Part shown: positions 42,271 through 51,551 of the stretch, piece by piece | Numbering within the stretch: position 1 is the first letter of the stretch | Layout of the letters: every line of letters begins with the position of its first letter | Source: Actinoallomurus soli | GTDB lineage: Bacteria; Actinomycetota; Actinomycetes; Streptosporangiales; Streptosporangiaceae | Assembly (NCBI RefSeq): GCF_024055715.1 | Contig: NZ_JAMXMV010000019.1 | Span: 1 to 64,000 of the forward strand | Length of the DNA: 64,000 nt | Reading direction: 5' to 3' | Notes under the pieces: model-generated | The model's input: the letters and a program-made list of their open reading frames with translations, nothing else | Database searches by the model: none | Told to the model about the DNA's origin: nothing | Made by a program: the position numbers and the translations under genes

Positions 42271-43086
42271 TCACCGGGCCCGGTGGCCGGCGGCCGTCCA
42301 CAGGGTGGTGAGGATCCAGTTGCCGAGCCGGTCGTGGGCCGGAGCGGTCGGATGGCCGGTCTCGTCGTAGACGTCCACGCCGCGGATGCGGGCCGGGCAG
42401 TCGTCGCTCACGCACAGCTGACGCCGTACGTCGAGCAGGTGGACGCCGCGCCGGGCGTTCCGCTGCACGACCGTCTCCACCTGCCGGTTCATCTCCCGGG
42501 CCGTACGGGCCTCGGCGCCCTTGCCCAGCACCGCGGTGCCCACGAACACCGCCGCGCCATGGGCGCGCAGCAGCCCGATCGCCCGGTCCATGTCGGCCTG
42601 GTACCGCTGCCGGAACACCGGATCGCCGAGGTCGCGCGGCCTGCCGCCGTCGATGACCTGGGGCGTCTGGTCCCAGTACGCGGTGTACAGCACCACCGCC
42701 TGCGGCCGGTACCGCTCGACGAGCCGGGGCCACTGCTCGGGCCAGGTCCGGCACGCGGGCCGGGTCTCGGTCAGCCGGCCACCGGGCGCCTCCTTGGTGG
42801 GCAGCATGATGCCGCAGCCGCCCTGGGCCGCGTTGACCACCGTGTAGCCGCGGCCCCTGCCCGCGTTCGCCATGCCGACGCCGAGGTTGCGCGCCCATGA
42901 GTCGCCCACGACGAGGACCGTGAGCCCGTCGGCCCGTGGCGCCGGGCCCTGCGTGCCCAGCGGCGGAGCGACCGCCTGCGCCGCTCCGCCGGCCGGCGGG
43001 GCCTTGGCGACCGGGTGACCGCAGCCGGCGGCACCTCCGAGCAGCACCGCGACGGCACCCGCACCGATCGACCTGATGATTCCCAC
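42271..43086 (-). CDS. SGNH-type hydrolase lipoprotein, second copy
   Basis: A 271-residue paralogue of the neighbouring gene: VVGDSWAR, GCGIMLPTKE, DVYDETGHP all conserved. Instead of a plain signal peptide it has a lipobox (VLLGGAAGC), so it should be membrane-anchored by a lipidated Cys near residue 22. Tandem duplication with the downstream gene is evident from shared blocks and length. Start GTG 43086 follows GGGGGCGAC. Confidence 0.85.
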   Translation of the reverse strand: MGIIRSIGAGAVAVLLGGAAGCGHPVAKAPPAGGAAQAVAPPLGTQGPAPRADGLTVLVVGDSWARNLGVGMANAGRGRGYTVVNAAQGGCGIMLPTKEAPGGRLTETRPACRTWPEQWPRLVERYRPQAVVLYTAYWDQTPQVIDGGRPRDLGDPVFRQRYQADMDRAIGLLRAHGAAVFVGTAVLGKGAEARTAREMNRQVETVVQRNARRGVHLLDVRRQLCVSDDCPARIRGVDVYDETGHPTAPAHDRLGNWILTTLWTAAGHRAR

Positions 43087-43250
43087 GTCGCCCCCGCCAG
43101 GCCGTCCTCCACAAGATCAGGTGGAGACGTTGCCGAGTGTGATCATGCGTAATCCGTGCGGTAGCCGATGGCTTGGCAAACATCGAGACCCAGGGCGAGC
43201 CGGGTCCCGGCCGCCGCGATTCTGTCGGTCGTTCCGGCAAAATCGCCTGC

Positions 43251-44957
43251 ATGGGCTTCTTCGACGATCTGATCGTGCCGGACCCGCCGGAAGAGCCGCA
43301 GCCGGAGTTCAGGGAGCTGGGTCCGCTCACGCCGGGCGCGAACAGGCCGCCGTCGGACTGGTTCCTGCCGGCGACGGTGCCGGTGGGACGTGAGGTCGGC
43401 GCCGGGCCGTACGTCCGCGTGATGCTGCACGGCTTCTCGGTGTGGCCCGACTGCGTGACCGTCCACCTGGCGGTGTTCGCCCGGCGGATCCGGACCGCGA
43501 GGCGACGCGCGTTCCCGCACCACGGCCGCCCGAAGGCGGGTGCCCTGCACGTCGGGCTGCTCTTCGGCGACGGACTGCGGGTGACCACGCTGGACGGCGA
43601 CCCGTACGGCGGGGCCGAACGGCTCAGCCTGCGGCCGACGCACGGTTCGGGCGGAGGCGGGTTCCACTACACCGTCGACCTGCTGCTCAGCGGGCTGCCA
43701 CCGGCGGGACCGGCCGAGCTCGTCGTCCAGTGGCCGGATGAAGAGGTGCCGGAGACGCGTGTCGAGATCGACATGGACGAGATCATCGAGGCGGCCTCAC
43801 GCGCGGTGGAGATCTGGCCGAGCCTACGGCCGCCTGAGCGGGGTCTCGGCAGGCTGGTCGGGACGATCACGATGAGCGGCCACGGGGGAATGATGGGCAC
43901 GGCCACGCTCACCGTTGCGGCGCGGCGCGGGGCGGGGCCGCAGAAGCCCGACGAAGAGGACCGGTACGCGCCGCGCGCCGAATGGCCCACGGAGGACGAC
44001 GACTGGAAGGACCTGCGGCTCATCAAGGCGCGGCTGACCGGCGGCGCCGAGCCGGAGGCGGACCTCGGCTATCACGGCACGCCGCTGCACCGGGCCGCCG
44101 CCGACGGGAGCGCGGAGGTCGTGGCCGAGCTGGTCCGCCACGTCGGCGACGTCGACCTTCCCGACCAGAAGGGCTTTCCCCCGCTGTACGCGGCCGTCCG
44201 CCACGGCAGGCTGGCCAACGCCGCGGTCCTGCTCGGCGCGGGGGCGGATCCGGCGGCGAGCCTGGGGACCGGCGGCACCGTCGGCCGGCTGGCGCTGGTC
44301 ACGCCGCTGGCGTCCCTGTTCGAAGGGCGGCCGGACGTGAAGCCGCTGACCAGAGCCGAACGCGCCGCGCAGGAGGAGGCGGACCGGCTCATCCGCGTGT
44401 TCCGGCACGTCGACACCGACGGGCTGGGAGCGGCGTTCGTCGGCGGTCTGGACGAGGAGGAGGTCATCCGGCGGCTCGGCGCGCACCCGGAGGACTGCCC
44501 CGTGCTCGACCTGGAGCGGGAGCCCGGCCCGTACGGCACCGGACCGGGCGGCTTCGACCCGTACGACTTCGAAGAGGCGCTCCAGTACGTCGGCGTCACC
44601 GCGGTGCCGGGCGGCTGCGTCATCAGCCAGCCGAACGGCTACCTGCCCTCGAGGCGGGACTTCCTGCTCCCGCTGTCGCGCGGCACCGTGGCCGGCGGCG
44701 TGTTCTTCAATCCCAAGGGCGGGCGGTACGGCTGCGTGATCCGGGACGAGGAGGTCGGATTCGACTACGAGTTCTTCGAACCGGGTTCGGACGCGCCGTA
44801 CGAGCACTGGCTGTACCGGTTCTGGGACAAGCAGCGCGGGTTCACGCGTGGGAGCGAGCTGGCCTTCGTCGCGGGAACGGCCGGCGTACGGCCCGAGGAC
44901 GCCAGGATGCTGAAGGGATCGCCCCGGCGCTGGGTCCGCGTGCCCGAGGAGGACTGA
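43251..44957 (+). CDS. ankyrin-repeat protein, otherwise unrecognised
   Basis: A 568-residue cytoplasmic protein. The N-terminal ~240 residues (GFFDDLIVPDPPEEPQPEFR, GREVGAGPYVRVMLHGFSVW, DEIIEAASRAVEIWPSLRPP) form an unrecognised beta-rich domain. Residues ~276-340 hold two or three ankyrin units (YHGTPLHRAAADGSAEVVAE, PLYAAVRHGRLANAAVLLGA). The C-terminal ~200 residues (DPYDFEEALQYVGVTAVPGG, FFNPKGGRYGCVIRDEEVGF) are again of unknown family. No signal peptide. ATG 43251 was chosen over the in-frame extension, which lacks support. It stands alone on the + strand. Confidence 0.75.
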   Translation: MGFFDDLIVPDPPEEPQPEFRELGPLTPGANRPPSDWFLPATVPVGREVGAGPYVRVMLHGFSVWPDCVTVHLAVFARRIRTARRRAFPHHGRPKAGALHVGLLFGDGLRVTTLDGDPYGGAERLSLRPTHGSGGGGFHYTVDLLLSGLPPAGPAELVVQWPDEEVPETRVEIDMDEIIEAASRAVEIWPSLRPPERGLGRLVGTITMSGHGGMMGTATLTVAARRGAGPQKPDEEDRYAPRAEWPTEDDDWKDLRLIKARLTGGAEPEADLGYHGTPLHRAAADGSAEVVAELVRHVGDVDLPDQKGFPPLYAAVRHGRLANAAVLLGAGADPAASLGTGGTVGRLALVTPLASLFEGRPDVKPLTRAERAAQEEADRLIRVFRHVDTDGLGAAFVGGLDEEEVIRRLGAHPEDCPVLDLEREPGPYGTGPGGFDPYDFEEALQYVGVTAVPGGCVISQPNGYLPSRRDFLLPLSRGTVAGGVFFNPKGGRYGCVIRDEEVGFDYEFFEPGSDAPYEHWLYRFWDKQRGFTRGSELAFVAGTAGVRPEDARMLKGSPRRWVRVPEED

Positions 44958-45093
44958 GGCCGGTCGGTCGCGGGCCGGTACCGGCGAATGAGGCGGAGGA
45001 GCGAGGAGAGCGGTGAGCCGGCAGGCGTCGAGCGGTGGGCGGCCCTGGTCGAGGAGTACGCCCGGGCGATGCCGCACTGATGCCGCCGGAGGG

Positions 45094-45987
45094 TCAGCGG
45101 CCGCTGCGGGCGGTGCGCCAGCGGCCGGGTGACAGGCCCTCCTGGCGCTGGAAGAACGCGGTGAAGTTCGCGGGGTCGTCGAAGCCGAGGCGTTCGGCGC
45201 AGCGGGCGACGGGCAGGTCGGTGTGGGCGAGGAGGCGTTTGGCCTCCAGCAGGATCCGCTGGTCGAGGAACCGCTTGGCGCCCACGCCGGCGTCGGCGCG
45301 GGTGGCCCGGGTCAGGGTGCGGGTGCCGTAGCCGAGCGCGCGGGCGTAGTCGCCGACCTGGTGCCACCGGGTGAAGTGCTCCTCGACGGCGGCGCGGTAG
45401 CGGCGGAAGACGGTGTGGTCCTCGGCCGCGACCGGGATCGCCGGCTCGGCCGGGACGACCCGGAGGACGAGGGCCGCGAGCAGGTGGGCGAGCACCGACG
45501 GCGCGGCCAGGCGCGGATCGGCGACGGCGGCCTCGTGCTCCCGGGCCAGGTGGTCCGCCGCCCGCAGGCTCAGCTCCCACGTGGCGGCGTCCAGGTGACG
45601 GGTGGTCGGCGCGAAGGCGTCCGCCGCCGCGCGGGCGGCCGGACCGGCGGGCAGGAAACCCTGCTCGAACAGGATGAGCGGGCCGTCGAGGCCCTCCACG
45701 TCGGTCCAGCGGTGCACGACGCCGGGCCGGATCCACACGACGCTCCGCTCGGCCAGGTCGTGGTCGACGAAGTCGGCCGTGTGCCGTCCGGTTCCCGAGC
45801 GGACGAGGGCGAGGACGTGGAAGTCAGGGCGCTGCGGCCGGGTGCGCCGGCGACCGGGGTCCATGTGCCGCAACCGCGCGAAGCTCAGCGCCTCGACGCC
45901 GAAGCCCGCCCCGGGGGCCGGGGAGTACCGCAGCTGCCGGACGCCGGGGAGCTGACCGTTTTCCACAATGGCGACGCGCCTTTCCAC
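45094..45987 (-). CDS. AraC-family transcriptional regulator
   Basis: A 297-residue regulator: an N-terminal cupin-like sensing domain (RRPDFHVLALV-type strand QRPDFHVLALVRSGTGRHTA, VVWIRPGVVHRW) and a C-terminal pair of helix-turn-helix motifs (VGDYARALGYGTRTLTRATR, LDQRILLEAKRLLAHTDLPV, CAERLGFDDPANFTAFFQRQ). It is divergent from an alpha/beta-hydrolase gene, 97 bases apart, so it probably regulates that gene. The N-terminal GTG at 45987 is used. Confidence 0.9.
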   Translation of the reverse strand: MERRVAIVENGQLPGVRQLRYSPAPGAGFGVEALSFARLRHMDPGRRRTRPQRPDFHVLALVRSGTGRHTADFVDHDLAERSVVWIRPGVVHRWTDVEGLDGPLILFEQGFLPAGPAARAAADAFAPTTRHLDAATWELSLRAADHLAREHEAAVADPRLAAPSVLAHLLAALVLRVVPAEPAIPVAAEDHTVFRRYRAAVEEHFTRWHQVGDYARALGYGTRTLTRATRADAGVGAKRFLDQRILLEAKRLLAHTDLPVARCAERLGFDDPANFTAFFQRQEGLSPGRWRTARSGR

Positions 45988-46084
45988 CGTGCCTATCGCG
46001 TGGTCCGAGCCTAGCTTTGATGACTGTCAGGCCATGACCCGGGCGGCCCGGAACGGACGGTCCGGCTTTCCAGAGGAGAACACG

Positions 46085-46891
46085 GTGACGACGGAAACCA
46101 CAATCACGAGCGTGCCGGTGACCGGCGGGGCGATCGACGTACGGCGGCAGGGGCGCGGCGGTCCGACACTCGTCCTGCTGCACTACTGGGGCGGGTCCGC
46201 GCGGACCTGGGACGCTGTCGTGGACCGGCTGCCGGCCGAGCGCGACATCGTGCGCTTCGACCAGCGCGGCTGGAGCTCGTCGCGGCGGCTGCCCGGCCCG
46301 TACGACCTGGACCGGCTCGCCGACGACGTCGCCGAGGTCGTGGCGGGCCTCGGCCTGGAGCGGTACGTCCTGGCCGGGCATTCGATGGGCGGGAAGGTGA
46401 GCCAGCTCGTCGCCGCCCGGCGTCCCTCCGGGCTCGCCGGGATCGCGCTGGTCGCCCCGGCGCCGCCGCAGCCGCCGGCCATGGTGACGCCCGAGTACCA
46501 GCAGGTCCTCGCGCACGCGTACGACTCGGCGGAGAACGTGGGGCAGGCGCTCGACCACGTCCTGGCCGCCGTCCCGCTGGACCCCGCCGTCAGGGACGCC
46601 GTCGTACGCGACAGCCTGGCGAGTGACGCGGACGCGCGTGAGGAGTGGCCGCTGCGCGGGATCGCGGCGGACGTCTCGGCGGTCGCCGGGCGGATCGACG
46701 TGCCGGTTCTCGTGCTGGCGGGCGAGAACGACCAGGTCGAGCCGCCGTCCGTCCTGCGGGAGCACCTCCTGCCCCACCTCCCGGACGCCCGGTTCGAGGT
46801 CGTCGCGAAGAGCGGGCACCTGCTGCCCCTGGAGGCGCCCGACGCCGTCGCCTCGGCGTTGGAGGACTTCGCCGCCCGCCTCGGCCACTGA
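46085..46891 (+). CDS. alpha/beta hydrolase
   Basis: A 268-residue alpha/beta hydrolase. Oxyanion strand LVLLHYWGG, nucleophile GHSMGGKVSQLVAARR (Ser near 103), acidic residue around AGENDQVEPP (Asp), and His in AKSGHLLPLEAP. The cap sequence is short. The substrate is not predictable; the family includes lactonases and esterases. GTG 46085 has GAGGAG 6 bases upstream. It is probably the target of the divergent AraC regulator. Confidence 0.9.
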   Translation: MTTETTITSVPVTGGAIDVRRQGRGGPTLVLLHYWGGSARTWDAVVDRLPAERDIVRFDQRGWSSSRRLPGPYDLDRLADDVAEVVAGLGLERYVLAGHSMGGKVSQLVAARRPSGLAGIALVAPAPPQPPAMVTPEYQQVLAHAYDSAENVGQALDHVLAAVPLDPAVRDAVVRDSLASDADAREEWPLRGIAADVSAVAGRIDVPVLVLAGENDQVEPPSVLREHLLPHLPDARFEVVAKSGHLLPLEAPDAVASALEDFAARLGH

Positions 46892-47001
46892 CCGCGGACC
46901 GAAAGAGCGCCCATTACTTAATTTGTCAATTTTGGCGCATGAGTCGTTGACTGTCCTTACTGCCACCCGCCGCTCAGGCGGACACCACGGAAGGACGCGT
47001 C

Positions 47002-47631
47002 ATGATCGAGGTCATCGGCGCCGGTTTCGGACGCACCGGCACCCTCTCGCTGAAACTGGCACTGGAACGACTCGGGTTCGCTCCCTGCCACCACATGACC
47101 GAACTCGTCGACAACGCCGAGCAGACGGATCTGTGGGCGCGCGTCGCCACCGGAGAGCCGCTGGACTGGGACGAGGTCTACCGCGGCTACCGGGCGACCA
47201 CCGACTGGCCGGGAGCGCACTACTGGCGCCGGCTGATCGAGCACTTCCCGCAGGCGAAGGTGATCCTCACCGTCCGCGACCCGCAGAAGTGGTACGAGAG
47301 CGTGCGCGGGAGCATCTACCGCGTCAGGTCTCTCCCGATGCCCGACGGCCTCGACGCGAAAAGGCGGAATTTCATCGACGAGATGATCTGGCAGCGCGAG
47401 TTCGGAGGCCGGTTCGAGGACGCCGACCACGCCATCGCGGTGTTCAACGAGCACAACGAGGCGGTACGCCGGGAGGTCCCCGCCGAGCGGCTCCTGGAGT
47501 TCCAGGTCGGCGACGGCTGGGAGCCGCTCTGCGGCTTCCTCGGCGTGCCCGTCCCCGACGAGCCGTTCCCGCGCAGCAATGACCGGCAGGAGTTCGCCGA
47601 CCGGGTCGCCCAGCGGATGCGGGCCCACTGA
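47002..47631 (+). CDS. sulfotransferase family protein, first copy
   Basis: A 209-residue P-loop protein: EVIGAGFGRTGTLSLKLALE (PAPS 5'-phosphosulfate loop with RTGT), WPGAHYWRRLIEHFPQAKVI and LTVRDPQKWYESV (3'-phosphate region). It would transfer sulfate from PAPS to a hydroxyl acceptor. Members are common in actinobacteria, where they are frequently duplicated. The upstream region 46892-47001 contains an AT-rich stretch (46913-46957) that is probably the promoter. A hairpin follows the stop. Confidence 0.85.
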   Translation: MIEVIGAGFGRTGTLSLKLALERLGFAPCHHMTELVDNAEQTDLWARVATGEPLDWDEVYRGYRATTDWPGAHYWRRLIEHFPQAKVILTVRDPQKWYESVRGSIYRVRSLPMPDGLDAKRRNFIDEMIWQREFGGRFEDADHAIAVFNEHNEAVRREVPAERLLEFQVGDGWEPLCGFLGVPVPDEPFPRSNDRQEFADRVAQRMRAH

Positions 47632-47636
47632 GGAAC

Positions 47637-47684
47637 CGCACCGGCGCCGCCTCCGGCCGCCCGGCCGGGGGCGGTGCCGGTGCG
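47637..47684 (+). terminator. hairpin between the two sulfotransferase genes
   Basis: A 15-bp stem (47637-47651 with 47670-47684, one G.T pair) with an 18-base loop follows the first gene. It suggests the tandem copies are separately transcribed or attenuated. No T-tract. Confidence 0.55.
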
Positions 47685-47791
47685 TCCGGGCGACCGGGTC
47701 ACTTGGCCCGTGAAGTGCGGATTCATCCTGATTCGCCCCTCTTCGGGCCGGGGAGAACGCAAGCGGGAACTGCCACTCCCGGGGGGACGCC

Positions 47792-48418
47792 GTGCTGGAC
47801 GTGATCGGGGCCGGATTCGGCCGTACGGGGACGCTGTCGTTGAAGCTCGCGCTGGAACGGCTCGGATTCGGGCCCTGCCACCACATGATCGAAATCATCG
47901 ACGACCCGGAGCAGATCGACCGGTGGGCGCGGGTGATCGAGAACGGCGACCGGAACTGGGACGAGGTCTACCGCGGCTACCGCGCGACCGTCGACTGGCC
48001 CGGCGTCGCGTTCTGGCGGGAGCTCGTCGAGCACTACCCCGAGGCCAAGGTGATCCTCACCGTCCGCGACCCGAAGAGCTGGTACGAGAGCGCCCGCGAG
48101 AGCATCTACCGCGCCGGCTCGATCCACACCGACGATCCGGTCGGCGTACGACGGCGGCGGCTCGTCCGCCGGCTGGTCTGGGAGGGCGACTTCGGCGGCC
48201 GGTTCGAGGACGCCGAGCACGCGATGGCGGTGTTCACCGAGCACAACGACGCCGTACGCCGGGAGGTCCCGGCCGGCCGGCTGCTGGAGTTCCGCGTCAG
48301 CCAGGGCTGGAAGCCGCTGTGCCGTTTCCTCGGCGTACCCGTGCCCGGCGAGCCGTTCCCCCGCACCAACGACCGCCGGGAGTTCGCCGAGCGGGTCGCC
48401 CAGCGGCAGGGACGATGA
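47792..48418 (+). CDS. sulfotransferase family protein, second copy
   Basis: A 208-residue paralogue of the preceding gene: DVIGAGFGRTGTLSLKLALE and FGPCHHM, LTVRDPKSWYESARESIYRA. The two share most of their sequence along the full length, so they arose by tandem duplication. Starts at GTG 47792 after a GGGGGGAC purine-rich site. Confidence 0.85.
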   Translation: MLDVIGAGFGRTGTLSLKLALERLGFGPCHHMIEIIDDPEQIDRWARVIENGDRNWDEVYRGYRATVDWPGVAFWRELVEHYPEAKVILTVRDPKSWYESARESIYRAGSIHTDDPVGVRRRRLVRRLVWEGDFGGRFEDAEHAMAVFTEHNDAVRREVPAGRLLEFRVSQGWKPLCRFLGVPVPGEPFPRTNDRREFAERVAQRQGR

Positions 48419-48483
48419 CGCGTCCCGGCCGGCGCGTGACCTCGACGCTTGTGGGGTGAGTCCGCGACGGGTATACAGCGCGG

Positions 48484-50037
48484 ATGAGCGAGCTCGCCCG
48501 GCTTTACCACGAAGCGACCGGCTTCGGCTCCGGACGCCCGCCGCGGCCGAGTGTCCCCGGGTTCATACCGTCCGACCCGGCCAACCGGCCCGTCCCGTTC
48601 AAGCGCTACTCCGGCGCGCCGGTCCTCGGCCTTCCCACGGACCTTCCCCCGGGAGGGGCGCCGGCGGTCGCGGCGCTGTCCGGGCGGGTGCCGCCCGCCG
48701 GGAACGGCGTGGACCTGGAGTTCCTCGCCCGGCTGCTGTTCCTCTCGGCGGGGGTCACGCGGTGGGCGGAGGTACAGGAGCAGGCCGTCTGGTTCCGTAC
48801 CGCGCCGTCCGCGGGCAACCGGCACCCGGTGGAGGTGTACGTCGCGGCGGGAGCCGTCGCCGGACTGGAGACCGGGCTCTACCACTTCGCGCCGGACGTG
48901 TTCGACCTGGAGGAACTTTCCACGGGCGACCACCGCCCGGCCCTGGCCGACGCCGCCGCCGCGCCGGAGATCGCGGCCGACCCGCTCGTCCTCGTCCTCA
49001 CCGGCGTTCCCTGGCGCACCGCGTGGAAGTACGGCGAGCGGGGCTGGCGGCACGTGTACTGGGACGCGGGCACCATGCTCGCCAACCTCCTCACGGTCGC
49101 CGAGGCGTACGGCATGCGGGCGCACGTCCTGCTGGGGTTCGTGGACTCGGCGCTGGGCCGGCGGCTCGGGATCGACGGTATCGCCGAGTTCCCGATCGCG
49201 GTGGTCACGATCGGCGGTCTCGGTGAGCCGACTCCGCCCGGCGAGCGCCCGGCCCCGCACCTGGCGGCCTCTCCCCCGGCCCCCGCCCCGCTCGAACTGC
49301 CGCTCATCACCGAGGTCCAGCGGGCGGGGCAGCTCGCGACGACCGGGCAGGTGACGGCCTGGCGGGCGGCGGCGCCCGCCGGGACGCGCGGCGCGGACGC
49401 GGTGGAACCGCCCGCGAACGCGCCGGACGAGACGATCGACTCCCTGATCCTGCGGCGCGGGTCCACCCGGCGGATGCGGCCGGACCTCGTACCGCCCGAA
49501 CTGCTGGAGTGGAGCATGGCCGTGGCCGGCCGGCCCCTGCCCGCCGACGCCCTCCCGGCCGGGTCGACCCTGCTCTCCCACCGGCTCACCGTCCACGCGG
49601 TCCGGGGTCTGGAATCCGGGCTGTACGACCGGACCGGAGGACGCTCGGAGCCGTACCGGACCGCGTCGGAGGCGTCGGTGCGGCGGCTGAGCCGCTACCT
49701 CTGCCGGGACCAGGCGCTGGCCGGCGACGCGGCCTTCACCGACTACATCTTCACCGACCTCGACCGGGTGCTCGACGCGTACGGGGACCGAGGCTACCGC
49801 GTCGCGCAGCTCGAGGCGGGGGTGGCCGCCGGGCGGCTGCAGCTGGCCGCATTCGCCCTCGGGTACGGCGGCACCGGCCTGACCTTCACCGACGACGACG
49901 TGGCGGCGGCGTTCGGCGGCCGGGGGTCGTGCATGCTCGCCGTCTCCGTCGGGATCCCCGCCTACCAGGCCAGGCCGGGCGGCCCGCCCGGCCGGCCGAC
50001 CCGCCTGGACCGGGTCGTGACGTCACGCCGCGAGTAG
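48484..50037 (+). CDS. SagB-type dehydrogenase with two nitroreductase domains
   Basis: A 517-residue protein with two flavin-nitroreductase units. The first has FLSAGVTRWAEV, FRTAPSAGNRHPVEVYVAAG and YWDAGTMLANLLTVAEAYGM; the second, weaker, has ILRRGSTRRMRPDLVPPELL, LEAGVAAGRLQLAAFALGYG and LTFTDDDVAAAFGGRGSCML. FMN-binding Ser/Asn/Arg in TAPSAGNRHP are intact. SagB/ThcOx enzymes oxidise azolines in thiazole/oxazole RiPPs, but no YcaO, precursor or cyclodehydratase gene is in the window, so a RiPP role is unproven; the enzyme may act elsewhere in metabolism. Confidence 0.85.
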   Translation: MSELARLYHEATGFGSGRPPRPSVPGFIPSDPANRPVPFKRYSGAPVLGLPTDLPPGGAPAVAALSGRVPPAGNGVDLEFLARLLFLSAGVTRWAEVQEQAVWFRTAPSAGNRHPVEVYVAAGAVAGLETGLYHFAPDVFDLEELSTGDHRPALADAAAAPEIAADPLVLVLTGVPWRTAWKYGERGWRHVYWDAGTMLANLLTVAEAYGMRAHVLLGFVDSALGRRLGIDGIAEFPIAVVTIGGLGEPTPPGERPAPHLAASPPAPAPLELPLITEVQRAGQLATTGQVTAWRAAAPAGTRGADAVEPPANAPDETIDSLILRRGSTRRMRPDLVPPELLEWSMAVAGRPLPADALPAGSTLLSHRLTVHAVRGLESGLYDRTGGRSEPYRTASEASVRRLSRYLCRDQALAGDAAFTDYIFTDLDRVLDAYGDRGYRVAQLEAGVAAGRLQLAAFALGYGGTGLTFTDDDVAAAFGGRGSCMLAVSVGIPAYQARPGGPPGRPTRLDRVVTSRRE

Positions 50038-50077
50038 GCCGTCCCGGTATCCGGGCACGGACCCGGCCGACGGCGTC

Positions 50078-50161
50078 GTCCCCGGCCCGGGCCGACCGCG
50101 GGCCCGTCCCCAGCGCGGGCCGACCGCGGGCCCGTCCCCGGCCCGGGCCGGTCGCGGGCTC
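50078..50161 (+). repeat. 28-bp tandem repeat, three units
   Basis: Three consecutive 28-base units (50078-50105, 50106-50133, 50134-50161) start GTCCCC and end GCGGGCCC or GCGGGCTC, differing at a few positions. They occupy the 170-base gap between the SagB-type and GH4 genes, and each unit contains GC-rich inverted halves that can form hairpins. Confidence 0.9.
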
Positions 50162-50207
50162 ACCTCGGAGACGCGCCGGCCGCGGGCGCGGGCGGGCCGG
50201 CGGTGGC

Positions 50208-51551
50208 TCAGGTGCGCAGGTAGGCGAGCTCGGGGAACCGGGCCTCGTACCGCTCCAGGAGGCGGCGCGCCACAGAGACGGAGTCCACCAGCGGGTGGGT
50301 GGCGAGGGCGCGCAGCGCGGCCGGGCGGGAGCCGGTCGTCGCGGCCTCCAGGACGGCGCGCTCCACCGCCTTGACCGTGGTGACGAGGGCGAGCTGGTGG
50401 TCGGCGAGCGGCGCGCAGGCGACCGGCCGGGCGCCGTTCGCGTCGACCAGGCACGGCACCTCGATGACCGCGTCGTCGTCCAGGCCCGGCAGGGCGCCCC
50501 GGCCCCGGACGTTGAGGATCAGGGTGGTGCGCTCGTCGTGGGCGATGGCGCGCATGAGCGCGAGGGCGACGTGCTCGTACCCGCCGGACTCCAGGTCGCA
50601 GGACTCGCGCTCGCCCGCGCCGGCGGCCTCGCGGTTCTCCGCCATGTACGTGGTCTCGCGGGCCATCCGGGTGGCCTCCCAGGCTTCGAGCGCGGAGCCG
50701 GGCGAGTCGGGCGTACGGGCGTAGAAGTCGCGCTGCTGGTCCAGGACGAGCGCGCCCCGGGTGAGCTCGGCGTTCCCGGCGGCCGCGACGGCGTCCCGCG
50801 CGAAGTAGTAGTAGTGCAGGTACTCGTTGGGGACCGCGCCGATCGCGCGCAGCCACTCGCCGCCGAACAGCCGGCCCTCCTCGAACGACGCCAGCGCCGC
50901 GTCGTCGGCCAGCAGGTCGGGGAGCACGTCGCGGCCCTCGACGCGGACGGCGCGCAGCCAGCCGAGGTGGTTCAGCCCGACGTAGTCGAACCAGGCGGCG
51001 CCCGCGTCCACGCCGAGCGCGGCGGCGACGCGGCGGCCAAGGCCGACGGGCGAGTCGCAGATGCCGATCACGCGGTCGCCGAGGTGGTGGGACATCGCCT
51101 CGGTGACGGTGCCCGCCGGGTTGGTGAAGTTGATGACCCAGGCGTCCGGTGCCACGGCGGCGACGCGGCGGGCGATGTCCACCGCGACGGGGATCGTGCG
51201 CAGGCCGTACGCGATGCCGCCCGCGCCGACGGTCTCCTGCCCGAGCACGCCCTCGTCGAGCGCGAGCCGCTCGTCGGCCGCGCGGCCGGCGAGCCCGCCG
51301 ACGCGGATGGCGGAGAACACGAAGTCCGCGCCGGTCAGCGCCTCGTCCAGGTCGGTCGTCGCGGTGACCGCCGGGGCGTCCGCGTGGCCGGCGGCCTGCT
51401 CGGCGAGGACCTGGCGGATCACGGCCGTGCGGGCGGGGTCGAGGTCGTACAGGACCACATCGGTGACGCGGCCCTTGCCGCGGTCGGCCAGGAGCGCACG
51501 GTAGACGAGCGGCACCCGGAACCCGCCGCCGCCGAGGATGGTCAGTCGCAT
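50208..51551 (-). CDS. GH4 family glycosidase (6-phospho-beta-glucosidase-like)
   Basis: A 447-residue NAD-and-metal-dependent glycoside hydrolase. The N-terminal NAD motif LTILGGGGFRVPLVYRALL, WVINFTNPAGTVTEAM, ICDSPVGLGRRVAAALG, and the metal-binding Cys-His neighbourhood (GLNHLGWLRAV) are all present. GH4 enzymes cleave 6-phospho-glycosides or related sugars by oxidation at C3. Which configuration or phosphorylation it needs cannot be settled. No PTS genes are adjacent. Confidence 0.88.
   Translation of the reverse strand: MRLTILGGGGFRVPLVYRALLADRGKGRVTDVVLYDLDPARTAVIRQVLAEQAAGHADAPAVTATTDLDEALTGADFVFSAIRVGGLAGRAADERLALDEGVLGQETVGAGGIAYGLRTIPVAVDIARRVAAVAPDAWVINFTNPAGTVTEAMSHHLGDRVIGICDSPVGLGRRVAAALGVDAGAAWFDYVGLNHLGWLRAVRVEGRDVLPDLLADDAALASFEEGRLFGGEWLRAIGAVPNEYLHYYYFARDAVAAAGNAELTRGALVLDQQRDFYARTPDSPGSALEAWEATRMARETTYMAENREAAGAGERESCDLESGGYEHVALALMRAIAHDERTTLILNVRGRGALPGLDDDAVIEVPCLVDANGARPVACAPLADHQLALVTTVKAVERAVLEAATTGSRPAALRALATHPLVDSVSVARRLLERYEARFPELAYLRT

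Noticed and set aside
44988-45080. 30-codon frame MRRRSEESGEPAGVERWAAL...
   Set aside because: It is short, without homology I recognise, and lies in the gap between two genes; possible remnant of a C-terminus but unsupported.
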